A DNA stretch of 64,000 bases from Micromonospora sp. WMMD1128 (GTDB lineage Bacteria > Actinomycetota > Actinomycetes > Mycobacteriales > Micromonosporaceae). Position numbers and translations under genes: made by a program. The stretch is from NCBI RefSeq assembly GCF_027497235.1, contig NZ_CP114902.1, positions 1,129,501-1,193,500 of the forward strand, read 5' to 3'. Numbering within the stretch: the first letter of the stretch is position 1; each line of letters starts with the position of its first letter. This document shows positions 27,068 to 35,906 of the stretch, piece after piece. Below the pieces are notes generated by a model that searched no databases, had not been told where the DNA came from, and saw only the letters and a list, made by a program, of their open reading frames with translations.

Positions 27068-27073
27068 ACGATA
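27068..27073 (-). promoter_or_regulatory. Putative leaderless -10 (TATCGT) for arsR-zur
   Basis: TATCGT on the minus strand, 6 nt before GTG 27061, inside the near-palindrome GTTATCGTTAC. A similar CGTTATCG occurs ahead of znuA. The dyad may be the ArsR or Zur site for autoregulation; pattern evidence only. Confidence 0.4.
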
Positions 27074-27095
27074 ACCAGTGTCGGCTGTGCCGGCC

Positions 27096-27971
27096 TCATC
27101 CGAGCACCACCTCGTGCTCGGCCGGCTCGACCGCCGCCTGCGTCGCCGTCGGCCGGACGCGCCGCCGCACCGCCCGCCCGCCGGCCGCCAGCAGCGCCAC
27201 CACCAGGAACGAGCCGATCGCCACCAGCACCACCGAGGCGCCCGGCGCGGTGTCCGCGGTGGCGGCCACCCAGATCCCGGCCCCGGCGGCGAACAGGCCC
27301 AGCGCCATGGCCGCCGTCATGGTCGACCGGAAACCGCGCGTCACCTGCTGGGCGGTGGCCACCGGCACCACCATCAGCGCGCTGATCAGCAGCACCCCGA
27401 CCGCCCGCATGGCGATGGTCACCGTGATCGCGGTACCCACCGCGATCAGCAGGTTCAGCGCCCGCACCGGCAGGCCGGAGACCCGCGCGTACTCCTCGTC
27501 GTGGCAGACCGCGAACAGCGCCGGACGCAGCACCAGCATGGTCACCAGCAGCACCGCGCCGAGCACGCCGATGGTGACCAGGTCGGCCGGCGACGTCGTG
27601 GTCAGCGACCCGAAGAGGTACGCGTTGAGCGACCCGCTGCTGGCGTCGGAGAGCCCGACGAGCATCACGCCGCCGGCGATGCCGCCGTAGAACAACAGCG
27701 CCAGCGCGAGGTCGCCGGAGGTGCGCCCGTACGCGCGGACCAGCTCGATGACGACCGCGCCGAGCGTGGCGGCGAGCACCGCCACCAGCACGGGGGAGCG
27801 GTTGAGCAGCAGCCCGGCGCCGACGCCGGTGAGCGCCACGTGACCGATGCCGTCACCGATCAACGCCAGCCGGCGCTGCACCAGATAGATGCCGAGCGCC
27901 GGGGCGGCCAGCCCGATGACGAGCGCGCCGACGAGCGCGCGGAGCATGAAGTCGTACTGGAAGAGGTCCAT
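27096..27971 (-). CDS. znuB: Zinc ABC transporter permease ZnuB
   Basis: 291-aa ABC-3 family membrane permease: MDLFQYDFMLRALVGALVIG, QRRLALIGDGIGHVALTGVG (conserved coupling region) and about eight hydrophobic helices. Family members import Zn2+ or Mn2+; zinc is indicated by the Zur box and the two zinc regulators. ATG lies one base upstream-side of the znuC stop, so translation is coupled. The C-terminus is basic, then VEPAEHEVVLG. Confidence 0.92.
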   Translation of the reverse strand: MDLFQYDFMLRALVGALVIGLAAPALGIYLVQRRLALIGDGIGHVALTGVGAGLLLNRSPVLVAVLAATLGAVVIELVRAYGRTSGDLALALLFYGGIAGGVMLVGLSDASSGSLNAYLFGSLTTTSPADLVTIGVLGAVLLVTMLVLRPALFAVCHDEEYARVSGLPVRALNLLIAVGTAITVTIAMRAVGVLLISALMVVPVATAQQVTRGFRSTMTAAMALGLFAAGAGIWVAATADTAPGASVVLVAIGSFLVVALLAAGGRAVRRRVRPTATQAAVEPAEHEVVLG

Positions 27972-27972
27972 C

Positions 27973-28737
27973 TCAGATGCCTGTCCAGAGCCCGGCGGGC
28001 TCCTCGTCGCAGTGCGGGTGCACGTGCTCGTGGTCCGGGTCGGCGTGGTGACCGGCCGGCTCGGGCACCGCGCCGTCATGGGCGATCCCGCCCCGGTGCA
28101 CCACCACCGCCCGGCTGATCAGCGGGCGCAGCGGCCCCAACTCGTGGGCGACGAGCAGCACCGTGCCGCCACCGTCGCGGAACATCCGCAGGGCACCGGC
28201 GAACGCCTCCTGACTGGCCGCGTCCACCCCGGCGGTCGGCTCGTCGAGCACCAGCAGCTCCGGCCCGCCGGCCAGCGCCCGGGCGATCAGGACGCGCTGC
28301 TGCTGACCGCCGGAGAGGGTGGCCACCGGATCACCGGCCCGGTCGGCGAGCCCGACCGCGCGCAGCGCCTCCGCCACCGCCTCCCGGTCGGCCCGCCGAG
28401 CCGGCCGGAGCACCCCCCGGCGGGCCAGCCGCCCGGACGCCACCACCTCGGCCACCGTGGCGGGTACGCCGCCGCCCGCGCCCAGCCGCTGCGGGACGTA
28501 CCCCACGCGGTGCCACTGCCGGAAACGGCGCTGGGGGGTGCCGAACAGGGTGACCGACCCGGCGCCCAGCGGCACCAGGCCGAGCGCGGCGCGGACGAGC
28601 GTCGACTTGCCGGAGCCGTTGGCGCCGAGCACGGCGACCACCTCGCCGGCGGCCAGCGCCAGCGAGACGTCGCGCAGCACCGGCCGGCCGTCGTAGCCGA
28701 CGGTGGCGTGGGTGATCTCGAGTACGGGTGCGGTCAT
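27973..28737 (-). CDS. znuC: Zinc ABC transporter ATP-binding protein ZnuC
   Basis: 254-aa ABC ATPase: Walker A VLGANGSGKSTLVRAALG, Q-loop YVPQRLG, signature LSGGQQQRVLIARAL and Walker B LLVLDEPTAGVD. The C-terminal tail is His/Asp-rich (GHHADPDHEHVHPHCDEE), as in other ZnuC proteins, and may buffer zinc. The ATG overlaps the znuA stop (ATGA). Confidence 0.94.
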   Translation of the reverse strand: MTAPVLEITHATVGYDGRPVLRDVSLALAAGEVVAVLGANGSGKSTLVRAALGLVPLGAGSVTLFGTPQRRFRQWHRVGYVPQRLGAGGGVPATVAEVVASGRLARRGVLRPARRADREAVAEALRAVGLADRAGDPVATLSGGQQQRVLIARALAGGPELLVLDEPTAGVDAASQEAFAGALRMFRDGGGTVLLVAHELGPLRPLISRAVVVHRGGIAHDGAVPEPAGHHADPDHEHVHPHCDEEPAGLWTGI

Positions 28738-29690
28738 GAGCAGTCCAGGGCGGTTCGCAGGGTCTGGAGGTTGGCGCGCATCGCGGAGAGGTAGTCGCCC
28801 TCGGCCGGCGGGCCCTCGATCGGGTCCAGGACCGCGGTGCGCGCACCGACCTCGCGGGCGATCGTCTCGGCGACCTTCGGGCTGACGAGCGTCTCGAAGA
28901 AGATCGTGCCGGCCCGGTGCTCCCGGGCCTCCTCCGCCACCTCGGCGAGCCGCTGCGGGGACGGCTCGGACTCGGGGGTGAGGCCGGTGAGACCGATCTG
29001 CTCCAGCCGGTAGCGCTCGGCCAGGTAGCCGAAGGCGGTGTGACTGGTCACGATCTCCCGGCGCTGGCAGGTGCGCAGGCCCTCGGCGTACTCGGTGTCG
29101 AGTGTCGTCAGCTCGCCCCGCAGTGCGCCGGCGCGGGCGGTGTAGTCGGCGGCGTGGTCCGGGTCGACCGCGCCGAGACGCTCGGCGAGCCGGTCGCCGA
29201 CGGTGGCCAGCCGGGTCGGGTCGAGCCAGAGGTGCGGGTCCTTGCCGCCGCCCTCCTCGTGCCCGGCCTCCTCCTGGTGCCCGCCCTCGCCCTCGTGCTC
29301 GTGGCCGCCGGCGGCGGCGTCGCGCAGCGGCGCCACGCCCGCCACGTCGAAGGCGCGGTCGCCGCCGTTCTGCTCGACCGCCTCGTCCACGGCCGGCTGG
29401 AAACCGGTCAGGTAGACGATCAGCTCGGCGTCGACCACCTGGCCGACCTGGCGGGGGTTCAACTCCAGGTCGTGCGGCTCCGCGCCGGGCTTGGTCAGGT
29501 TGCCGACCACCACCCGGTCGCCGCCGATCCGCTCCGCGAGGAACTGGAGCGGGTAGAACGCGGCCACCACGTCGACCCGGTCCGGGTCGCTTCCCCCGCC
29601 CCCGCCGTCCGAGCAGGCGGCCAGACCACCGAGCGTGAGCAGGGCGGCGGTGGCGGCGGCGAGGACGCGGGGCGTGGCACGAGCGGTCAT
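28734..29690 (-). CDS. znuA: Zinc ABC transporter substrate-binding lipoprotein ZnuA
   Basis: 318-aa cluster A-I binding protein. Signal peptide with lipobox (LGGLAACSDGG), first metal-binding His in KPGAEPHDLELNPRQ, then the charged His-rich loop (GHEHEGEGGHQEEAGHEEGG) typical of zinc rather than manganese proteins, followed by DPHLWLDPTRLATV and the later HTAFGYLAERY. It captures Zn2+ outside the membrane for ZnuBC. Preceded by a Zur box 22-36 nt upstream of the start. Confidence 0.93.
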   Translation of the reverse strand: MTARATPRVLAAATAALLTLGGLAACSDGGGGGSDPDRVDVVAAFYPLQFLAERIGGDRVVVGNLTKPGAEPHDLELNPRQVGQVVDAELIVYLTGFQPAVDEAVEQNGGDRAFDVAGVAPLRDAAAGGHEHEGEGGHQEEAGHEEGGGKDPHLWLDPTRLATVGDRLAERLGAVDPDHAADYTARAGALRGELTTLDTEYAEGLRTCQRREIVTSHTAFGYLAERYRLEQIGLTGLTPESEPSPQRLAEVAEEAREHRAGTIFFETLVSPKVAETIAREVGARTAVLDPIEGPPAEGDYLSAMRANLQTLRTALDCS

Positions 29691-29711
29691 GGGACCAACT
29701 GTCCGCGATAA

Positions 29712-29726
29712 CGAAAATTATTGTCA
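29712..29726 (-). promoter_or_regulatory. Zur box upstream of znuA
   Basis: Minus-strand TGACAATAATTTTCG matches the actinobacterial Zur core TGAAAATNATTTTCA at 12 of the 14 defined positions. It overlaps a perfect TTGACA (minus strand, 29722-29727), a possible -35 box. Binding of Zn-Zur here would shut off znuA-znuC-znuB. Confidence 0.8.
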
Positions 29727-29768
29727 AAAACGCATGATTGCATGTCTGCGCAGGTCAACCGGCGCTAC

Positions 29769-30032
29769 TCAGCCGACCAGCAGCTTGGCCAGCGCCACCG
29801 CGATCAACAGGGCGAGCATCAGCAGCCGGAGCATCCGCGTCGCCGGCGCCTGCACCGGCCAGGTGACCGACATCAACCAGACCAACCCGGCGGCCAACGC
29901 CAGCAGCAGGACGCCGCCGGCCGGGCCGGGCGCGAAGAGGCCCACAAGCACCAGCACCAGCGCGGCGAGGAACACCGCCGTCGGGTTGAGCCGGGCCAGG
30001 CGGGACAGCACGGGACTCTGCGTACGCTGCAT
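29769..30032 (-). CDS. Small membrane protein, DUF6703-like
   Basis: 87-aa protein with a short basic start (MQRTQSPVLSRLARLNP), three hydrophobic segments (TAVFLAALVLVLVGLFAP; GGVLLLALAAGLVWLMSV; MLRLLMLALLIAVALAKLL) and almost no loops. It resembles a small actinobacterial family that I recall as DUF6703; function unknown. Divergent from the monooxygenase-like gene, sharing a 27-bp intergenic space. Confidence 0.65.
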   Translation of the reverse strand: MQRTQSPVLSRLARLNPTAVFLAALVLVLVGLFAPGPAGGVLLLALAAGLVWLMSVTWPVQAPATRMLRLLMLALLIAVALAKLLVG

Positions 30033-30059
30033 GCCACAGACTCTACGAGGAGGAACGCC

Positions 30060-30401
30060 GTGCTGGTCACCAACCGGTTCGTGGTGGAAGCCGAAACGGT
30101 GGACGAGTTCACCCGGGAGGCGCACGCGGCGCTGGCCGCGCTCGCCGCCCGACCCGGCTACCTGCGCGGCGAACTGCTGCGGGCGCTCGACGACCCGGCC
30201 CACTGGTGTCTCATCACCGAGTGGGAGTCCGTCGGGGCGTACCGGCGTGGGCTCGGCGGGTTCGACGTCAAGATCACCGCCGTGCCGCTGCTCGCCCGAT
30301 CGGTGGACGAGCCGTCGGCGTACGAGACGCTCGCCAGCGCCGCCCCGCAGGGCGAGATCGTCGTCGCCGCAAGCGATCGTGCCGCAGGTCCTTACCGCTG
30401 A
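30060..30401 (+). CDS. Antibiotic biosynthesis monooxygenase (ABM) family protein
   Basis: 113-aa dimeric alpha+beta barrel protein: VLVTNRFVVEAETVDEFTREAHAAL at the start and RPGYLRGELLRALDDP-AHWCLITEWESVGAYRRGL, the ABM-domain core. Many relatives are small oxygenases or haem- or quinone-handling proteins; no specific substrate can be assigned. GTG start with GAGGAGG 6 nt upstream. Confidence 0.78.
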   Translation: MLVTNRFVVEAETVDEFTREAHAALAALAARPGYLRGELLRALDDPAHWCLITEWESVGAYRRGLGGFDVKITAVPLLARSVDEPSAYETLASAAPQGEIVVAASDRAAGPYR

Positions 30402-30426
30402 CTCCCGGGGCACTACCCTGGCGCGT

Positions 30427-30972
30427 ATGACCGCTCCCGGACCGGCCGCGCCGCCCCCGCCACCCGTGCCGCCCGGCGCACCGCCGGTGGACCCGGGCGT
30501 GCCCGCGCCGCCGCCCGGTCCCGGCGTCGCCCCGCCGTTCGCCGCCCCGCCGACCGAGGGGCGGCGAGCCCGGCTCTGGCTCGCCCTCGGCGTCGGCGCA
30601 CTGGCCGTGCTGCTCTGCTGCGGCGGGGGCGGCGCCGCGGTGATCGGCCTGGGCGTGAGCAACGTGCAGGCCGTCGGGGAGCAGGGCCGGGCCGTCACCG
30701 ACGACTACTACCAGGCGCTCGTCGCCCGGGAGTGGACCAAGGCGTACGCCCAGCTCTGCGACGACGCCCGGCGGCGCGAGTCCCGGCCCGAGTTCGTGCA
30801 GCGGGTCGCCACCGAGCCGCAGATCTCCGGCTACCGGGTGGGCAAGGTCGACACCACCACGCTCACCGTGCCGGTGGACGTCACGCTCGCCGGTGGCCGC
30901 CGGGAGGCGCAGACCGTGACGCTGGCCCCCGACCGGCAGACCGGCGGCATGGAGGTCTGCGGGGTGAGCTGA
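30427..30972 (+). CDS. Membrane-anchored hypothetical protein with Pro-rich N-terminus
   Basis: 181-aa protein: cytosolic Pro-rich tail (residues 1-45), one membrane segment ([27 protein letters not shown]) and an extracytoplasmic domain of ~105 residues with [25 protein letters not shown], resembling DUF4878-like folds. Two Cys in the outer domain could form a disulfide. Function unknown. Confidence 0.65.
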   Translation: MTAPGPAAPPPPPVPPGAPPVDPGVPAPPPGPGVAPPFAAPPTEGRRARLWLALGVGALAVLLCCGGGGAAVIGLGVSNVQAVGEQGRAVTDDYYQALVAREWTKAYAQLCDDARRRESRPEFVQRVATEPQISGYRVGKVDTTTLTVPVDVTLAGGRREAQTVTLAPDRQTGGMEVCGVS

Positions 30973-31075
30973 CCGGGCCCCGGTATTCTGCTGGGCTCGG
31001 GACCGAGGCGGTCGTACCGTGGTCCCATTCCATCCGACTCGACCGCGCCGACCGCCAGCCGGCGTAGGAGGAAAC

Positions 31076-32455
<1,380 letters not shown>

Positions 32456-32458
32456 CGT

Positions 32459-32515
32459 GTGTAAGGCGGGGGCCCCTCTTAACGCATTTGGTAGAGGAAG
32501 GGCCCCCGCTTAACA
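32459..32515 (-). repeat. 57-bp intergenic repeat, copy 3 (inverted)
   Basis: Gap-free member of the 57-bp family, reverse orientation, starting 3 bp after the glyS stop. Its far end provides the last two codons (TGT, TAA) of the convergent AbiEi/DUF559 gene, so the element has become part of that coding sequence. No start codon lies beyond its TTACAC end. Confidence 0.9.
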
Positions 32516-33472
32516 CCCCGCCGCCGGGGCGGCCTGGACCGCGACGGCGGCGGCGAGACCGGGGCGGGAAGCGTGCGCCTGCTCCACCGTCCGGCGTACC
32601 CGCCGGGGCTCGCGGCGGATCTGCGCCGGGGTGAAGTGCAGGGTCATCACCCCGAGCCGGCTCAGCTCGTTGTGGCGGTCGAGCGTGCGCGCCCAACCGT
32701 CCGGGCTCAGGTGGTATTCCCGCGAGTCGACCTCCAGCGCCAGCGCCGACTCGGCAAGATAGCCGTCGGGTGTCGGGAGGGTGCACCCGTCACCTGTCGT
32801 CAGTCGTGGGTTCCACAGGATCTCCGGGAGCAGCCGGCTCCCGGCGAGACAGTCCCGCAACTCGGCCTCCGGAGCGGAGCGGGCGCCGGCGGTCACCTCG
32901 TGGAACGCCTTCCGGATCAGCGCCGTACGGCTGCGCCGGGCCCGGATGATCTCCTCGTCCAGGGCGGCCAGGTCGGTGAAGCTCCGTTGGACGGCCTCGG
33001 CCACGATCGCCCGTACCGTCCGCAGGTCGCGCAGGTCACGGGCGGCGTCGACGACGGACCGCGCGGGCGAGCAGACCGGGTAGTGGGCGGTCGCCCGCGC
33101 GTTCGGATCGAGCGACAGGGCCCGGGACACCAGCACGTGACCTGTCGACTTGCGGCTCGTCGAATGCGGAACGAGCAGGTGTACGTCGGTGGTCCGCGGG
33201 CTGTATCGGAAGCCGTACCAGGAGAGCGCGGACAGCCCGGTCAGTTGGGCGCCCCGGCCGGCGTACAGGGCGGCGGAGATCCGCCGCTGCTCGTCGGTGA
33301 GCACGCCGGTGACCAGGGCATAGGTCGCCGGCAGCACGCGCTGCCAGCGGCCCCGGCGGGTTTGTCGGTAGATGAACATGTCGTCGTAGCCGGCTTGCAG
33401 CAGTTGGACGCGCGTGACCAGGTCCTGCTGGCGGTGCGCGATGTCCGCCAGCCGGGGCGGGTGATCGACCAT
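32510..33472 (-). CDS. AbiEi-type N-terminal plus DUF559-like C-terminal domain protein
   Basis: 320-aa protein. Residues ~8-60 (LVTRVQLLQAGYDDMFIYRQ-RRGRWQRVLPATYALV) match the winged-helix found in AbiEi-type antitoxins. The C-terminal ~110 residues (ALALEVDSREYHL then RTLDRHNELSRLGVMTLHFT) resemble DUF559, a Vsr/restriction-like nuclease fold with Glu-Val-Asp as possible active site. Common as orphans in actinobacteria; no AbiEii partner is adjacent. Stop codon lies in repeat copy 3. Confidence 0.72.
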   Translation of the reverse strand: MVDHPPRLADIAHRQQDLVTRVQLLQAGYDDMFIYRQTRRGRWQRVLPATYALVTGVLTDEQRRISAALYAGRGAQLTGLSALSWYGFRYSPRTTDVHLLVPHSTSRKSTGHVLVSRALSLDPNARATAHYPVCSPARSVVDAARDLRDLRTVRAIVAEAVQRSFTDLAALDEEIIRARRSRTALIRKAFHEVTAGARSAPEAELRDCLAGSRLLPEILWNPRLTTGDGCTLPTPDGYLAESALALEVDSREYHLSPDGWARTLDRHNELSRLGVMTLHFTPAQIRREPRRVRRTVEQAHASRPGLAAAVAVQAAPAAGC

Positions 33473-33586
33473 GCGGCAAGCGTGGGCGACGGGCGGGTGT
33501 TCGTGCTGCCCGTCGCCCACGTCCTGTGGATACCGGCCCGCTTGTGGAAACCCCGCACCTCCCACCGGCGCTGTGATATGCGCCGG

Positions 33587-33643
33587 TGTTAAGCGGGGCC
33601 CCCGCCTATGCAGAAAGCGTTAAGCGGGGGCCCCTCCTTACAC
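33587..33643 (+). repeat. 57-bp intergenic repeat, copy 4
   Basis: Gap-free member of the 57-bp family in the same orientation as copy 1. It ends 7 nt before GTG 33651 of dusB, the same distance as copy 1 from the HIT start. Confidence 0.9.
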
Positions 33644-33644
33644 T
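33639..33644 (+). promoter_or_regulatory. Putative leaderless -10 (TACACT) for dusB
   Basis: TACACT is made by the end of repeat copy 4 plus one flanking base and is followed by 6 nt and GTG 33651. There is no ribosome-binding site. Identical layout to the HIT gene. Confidence 0.5.
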
Positions 33645-33650
33645 TGGGCG

Positions 33651-34799
33651 GTGGATGAGCTGAAGATCGGGCCGTATGCGGTGTGGCCGCCGGTGGTGCT
33701 CGCGCCGATGGCCGGGATCACCAACGTCGGCTTCCGGCGGCTCTGCCGGGAGCAGGGCGGCGGCATCTACGTCTGCGAGATGATCACGACGCGGGCGCTC
33801 GTCGAGCGGAACCCGAAGACGCTGCGCATGATCGCCTTCGGCGCCGAGGAGAAGCCCCGCAGCCTCCAGCTCTACGGCACCGACCCGGAGATCACCGCCG
33901 CCGCCGTGCGGATCGTGGTCGAGCGGGACCTCGCCGACCACATCGACCTGAACTTCGGCTGCCCGGTCCCGAAGGTGACCCGGCGGGGCGGCGGCTCGGC
34001 CCTGCCGTGGCGACGCCGGCTGTTCGCCCGGCTGGTCCGGGCCGCGGTGGACGCCGCGTCACCCGCCGGGGTGCCGGTCACGGTCAAGATGCGCAAGGGC
34101 ATCGACGACGACCACCTGACGTACGTCGAGGCCGGGCTGGCCGCCCAGGACGCGGGCGTCGCCGCGGTGGCCCTGCACGGGCGTACGGCCGCGCAGCGCT
34201 ACTCGGGGACCGCCGACTGGGACGCCATCGCCACGCTCAAGGCGGCGCTCGACGTGCCGGTGCTCGGCAACGGCGACATCTGGGAGGGCGAGGACGCGCT
34301 CCGGATGGTCGCCCACACCGGGGTCGACGGCGTGGTGGTGGGGCGTGGCTGCCTGGGCCGGCCGTGGCTCTTCGCCGACCTGGAGGCCGCGTTCGACGGC
34401 CGGGTCGACCGGCGGTTGCCCACCCTCGGCGAGGTGGCGGTGACCATGCGCCGGCACGCCGAGCTGCTGGTGGAGCAGTTCGTGGCCGGGGCGCGCAACC
34501 CGGCCCGGGGTGAGCGGGACGGCTGCACCGACTTCCGCAAGCACGTGGCCTGGTATCTGAAGGGCTTCCCGATCGGCGGCGAACTGCGTCGCTCACTCGC
34601 CATGATCGAAAGCCTGGCGCAGCTCGACGACCTGCTCGGCAAGCTCGACCCGGCCGTACCCTTCCCGGTCGAGACGCTCGGCCAGCCACGAGGCCGCACC
34701 AACTCCCCGGGGAAGGTCTTCCTGCCCGACGGCTGGCTGGCCAGCCGCGACGACGACACCCCGCCGGAGGGCGCGGAGCTGGACGACTCCGGCGGCTGA
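33651..34799 (+). CDS. dusB: tRNA-dihydrouridine synthase DusB
   Basis: 382-aa FMN enzyme that reduces uridines of tRNA to dihydrouridine. Typical motifs: VVLAPMAGITNVGFRRLCRE, DLNFGCPVPKVTRRGGGSAL (catalytic Cys in the NFGCP motif), VTVKMRKGID, ALHGRTAAQRYSGTADWD and VLGNGDIWEGEDA. The start is GTG 33651 (VDELKIGPY), apparently leaderless. The gene ends at a clear hairpin terminator. Confidence 0.94.
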   Translation: MDELKIGPYAVWPPVVLAPMAGITNVGFRRLCREQGGGIYVCEMITTRALVERNPKTLRMIAFGAEEKPRSLQLYGTDPEITAAAVRIVVERDLADHIDLNFGCPVPKVTRRGGGSALPWRRRLFARLVRAAVDAASPAGVPVTVKMRKGIDDDHLTYVEAGLAAQDAGVAAVALHGRTAAQRYSGTADWDAIATLKAALDVPVLGNGDIWEGEDALRMVAHTGVDGVVVGRGCLGRPWLFADLEAAFDGRVDRRLPTLGEVAVTMRRHAELLVEQFVAGARNPARGERDGCTDFRKHVAWYLKGFPIGGELRRSLAMIESLAQLDDLLGKLDPAVPFPVETLGQPRGRTNSPGKVFLPDGWLASRDDDTPPEGAELDDSGG

Positions 34800-34805
34800 C
34801 GCCGA

Positions 34806-34836
34806 AGGGCCCGACCCCCGTTCGGGGTCGGGCCCT
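34806..34836 (+). terminator. Hairpin terminator after dusB
   Basis: 13-bp perfect stem (AGGGCCCGACCCC) at 34806-34818 / 34824-34836 with a 5-nt loop, 7 bp after the dusB stop and before the convergent C39 peptidase gene. Probably works for both. Confidence 0.85.
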
Positions 34837-34858
34837 CCGCTGTCGGTCGGTCAGTCGG

Positions 34859-35518
34859 TCAGGAGGTCGAGTAGCCGCGGGTGGCGATCCAGTCGGCCAG
34901 GTTGTCCACGCTCATCCGGTAGGAGGCCATGTTCGGGTTGGCGCTGTCGGCGATGGTCACGACCTTGCCGTCGTCGCGGTAGCCGATGACGCTGATGTAG
35001 TGGCCGCCCTCGAAGGAGTGGGTGTTGCCGTCGGTGTCGGTGGCGGTGCCGACGATGTTGGCCACGACCGCCCGACCGTTGTCCACGGTCTTGACGATGT
35101 CGGCGCGCAGCGTCTCGGTCTGCTTCTCGTCCGCCTTCGAGCTGCGGATCTCCACCGAGCGGTAGGCGTCCTTGGCGCCGGTCTCCTTGTTCAGCACCGG
35201 GGTGATGTCGTTGATGCTGTTGGTGCCGCTCTCGGTGGTGCCCATCTCGCGGGCCATGGCGTCTACGTCGATGTTCTTGCCCTGCACGGACAGGGCGTTG
35301 CGGGCGGCGGCGGGGCCGCAGAAGTAGAAGTTGGGCTGCGCCTCGTAGCGCACGTCCAGCTCCCGCTCGCCGTGGCCGCCCTTGCGGTCGGCGACGACGA
35401 CGGCGGCCTTCTCGGCCGGAGCGGCGTGGGCGGCGATGGCGGGGCCGGCGATGCCTCCGGCGGTGGCGGCGATACCGGCAGCGGTCAGAACGGTCTTGCG
35501 CAGCAGAGTGGTAGCCAT
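34859..35518 (-). CDS. Secreted C39-family cysteine peptidase-like protein
   Basis: 219-aa exported protein. Signal peptide to about residue 33 (TVLTAAGIAATAGGIAGPAIAAHAAPA, no lipobox). The C39-like domain has the Cys in NFYFCGPAAARNAL, the His in GGHYISVIGYRDD and the Asp/Asn in IADSANPN. Likely a secreted cysteine protease or amidase; substrate unknown. GGGAGG lies upstream of ATG 35518. Confidence 0.85.
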   Translation of the reverse strand: MATTLLRKTVLTAAGIAATAGGIAGPAIAAHAAPAEKAAVVVADRKGGHGERELDVRYEAQPNFYFCGPAAARNALSVQGKNIDVDAMAREMGTTESGTNSINDITPVLNKETGAKDAYRSVEIRSSKADEKQTETLRADIVKTVDNGRAVVANIVGTATDTDGNTHSFEGGHYISVIGYRDDGKVVTIADSANPNMASYRMSVDNLADWIATRGYSTS

Positions 35519-35906
35519 GATCGGTTGCCTCCCTGGTCGGGGGTACGCGGCGGGGTGCGCCGCATGGGGGAAAGAGTGCGGTGGGGCATCGGCTCGGGGG
35601 TGTAACGACCGGCGGCCCGGGGTCATTCCCCGCCGGCTCCGGCCGGGCACGGGGTGGCTGGCGAGCGGGTGCGGCGCGGTCAGCCATGTACAACACGCCG
35701 ACCCCGACAGCGATTCCGCCGCCACGGTGACGCCCACCACCCGCCCACCCGCCCACGCTGCGACGAATGTCCCCAGCGTCCGTTTCAAGCCCGCCCCGCC
35801 TCAGCCCCACCCCAACGCGGATTCACGGAAAGAGGGGCTGTCCGAGCTCGTTTAGCCCCTCTTTCCGTGAAACAGGCCGTCGGGGCGGGTGGTGGGGTGG
35901 GGGCGG
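35519..35906. other. 388-bp intergenic region
   Basis: Between two minus-strand genes. Holds the promoter region of the C39 gene and one copy of the second hairpin family (35820-35876). Otherwise GC-rich with no gene I can support. Confidence 0.6.
35820..35876. repeat. 57-bp hairpin element, family 2, copy 1
   Basis: Perfect 18-bp arms (TTCACGGAAAGAGGGGCT) at 35822-35839 and 35854-35871, framed by GA and ACAGG. Second copy at 62238-62294 with the same ends and length. Just downstream of the hexosaminidase gene, so a terminator role is possible. Confidence 0.85.

Noticed and set aside
30973..31075. Possible T-box leader for glyS
   Set aside because: No recognisable T-box sequence or specifier stem; only an ordinary leader with a ribosome site.
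32510..33472. Complete AbiE phage-defence system
   Set aside because: Only an AbiEi-like domain is present; no AbiEii nucleotidyltransferase gene is next to it.
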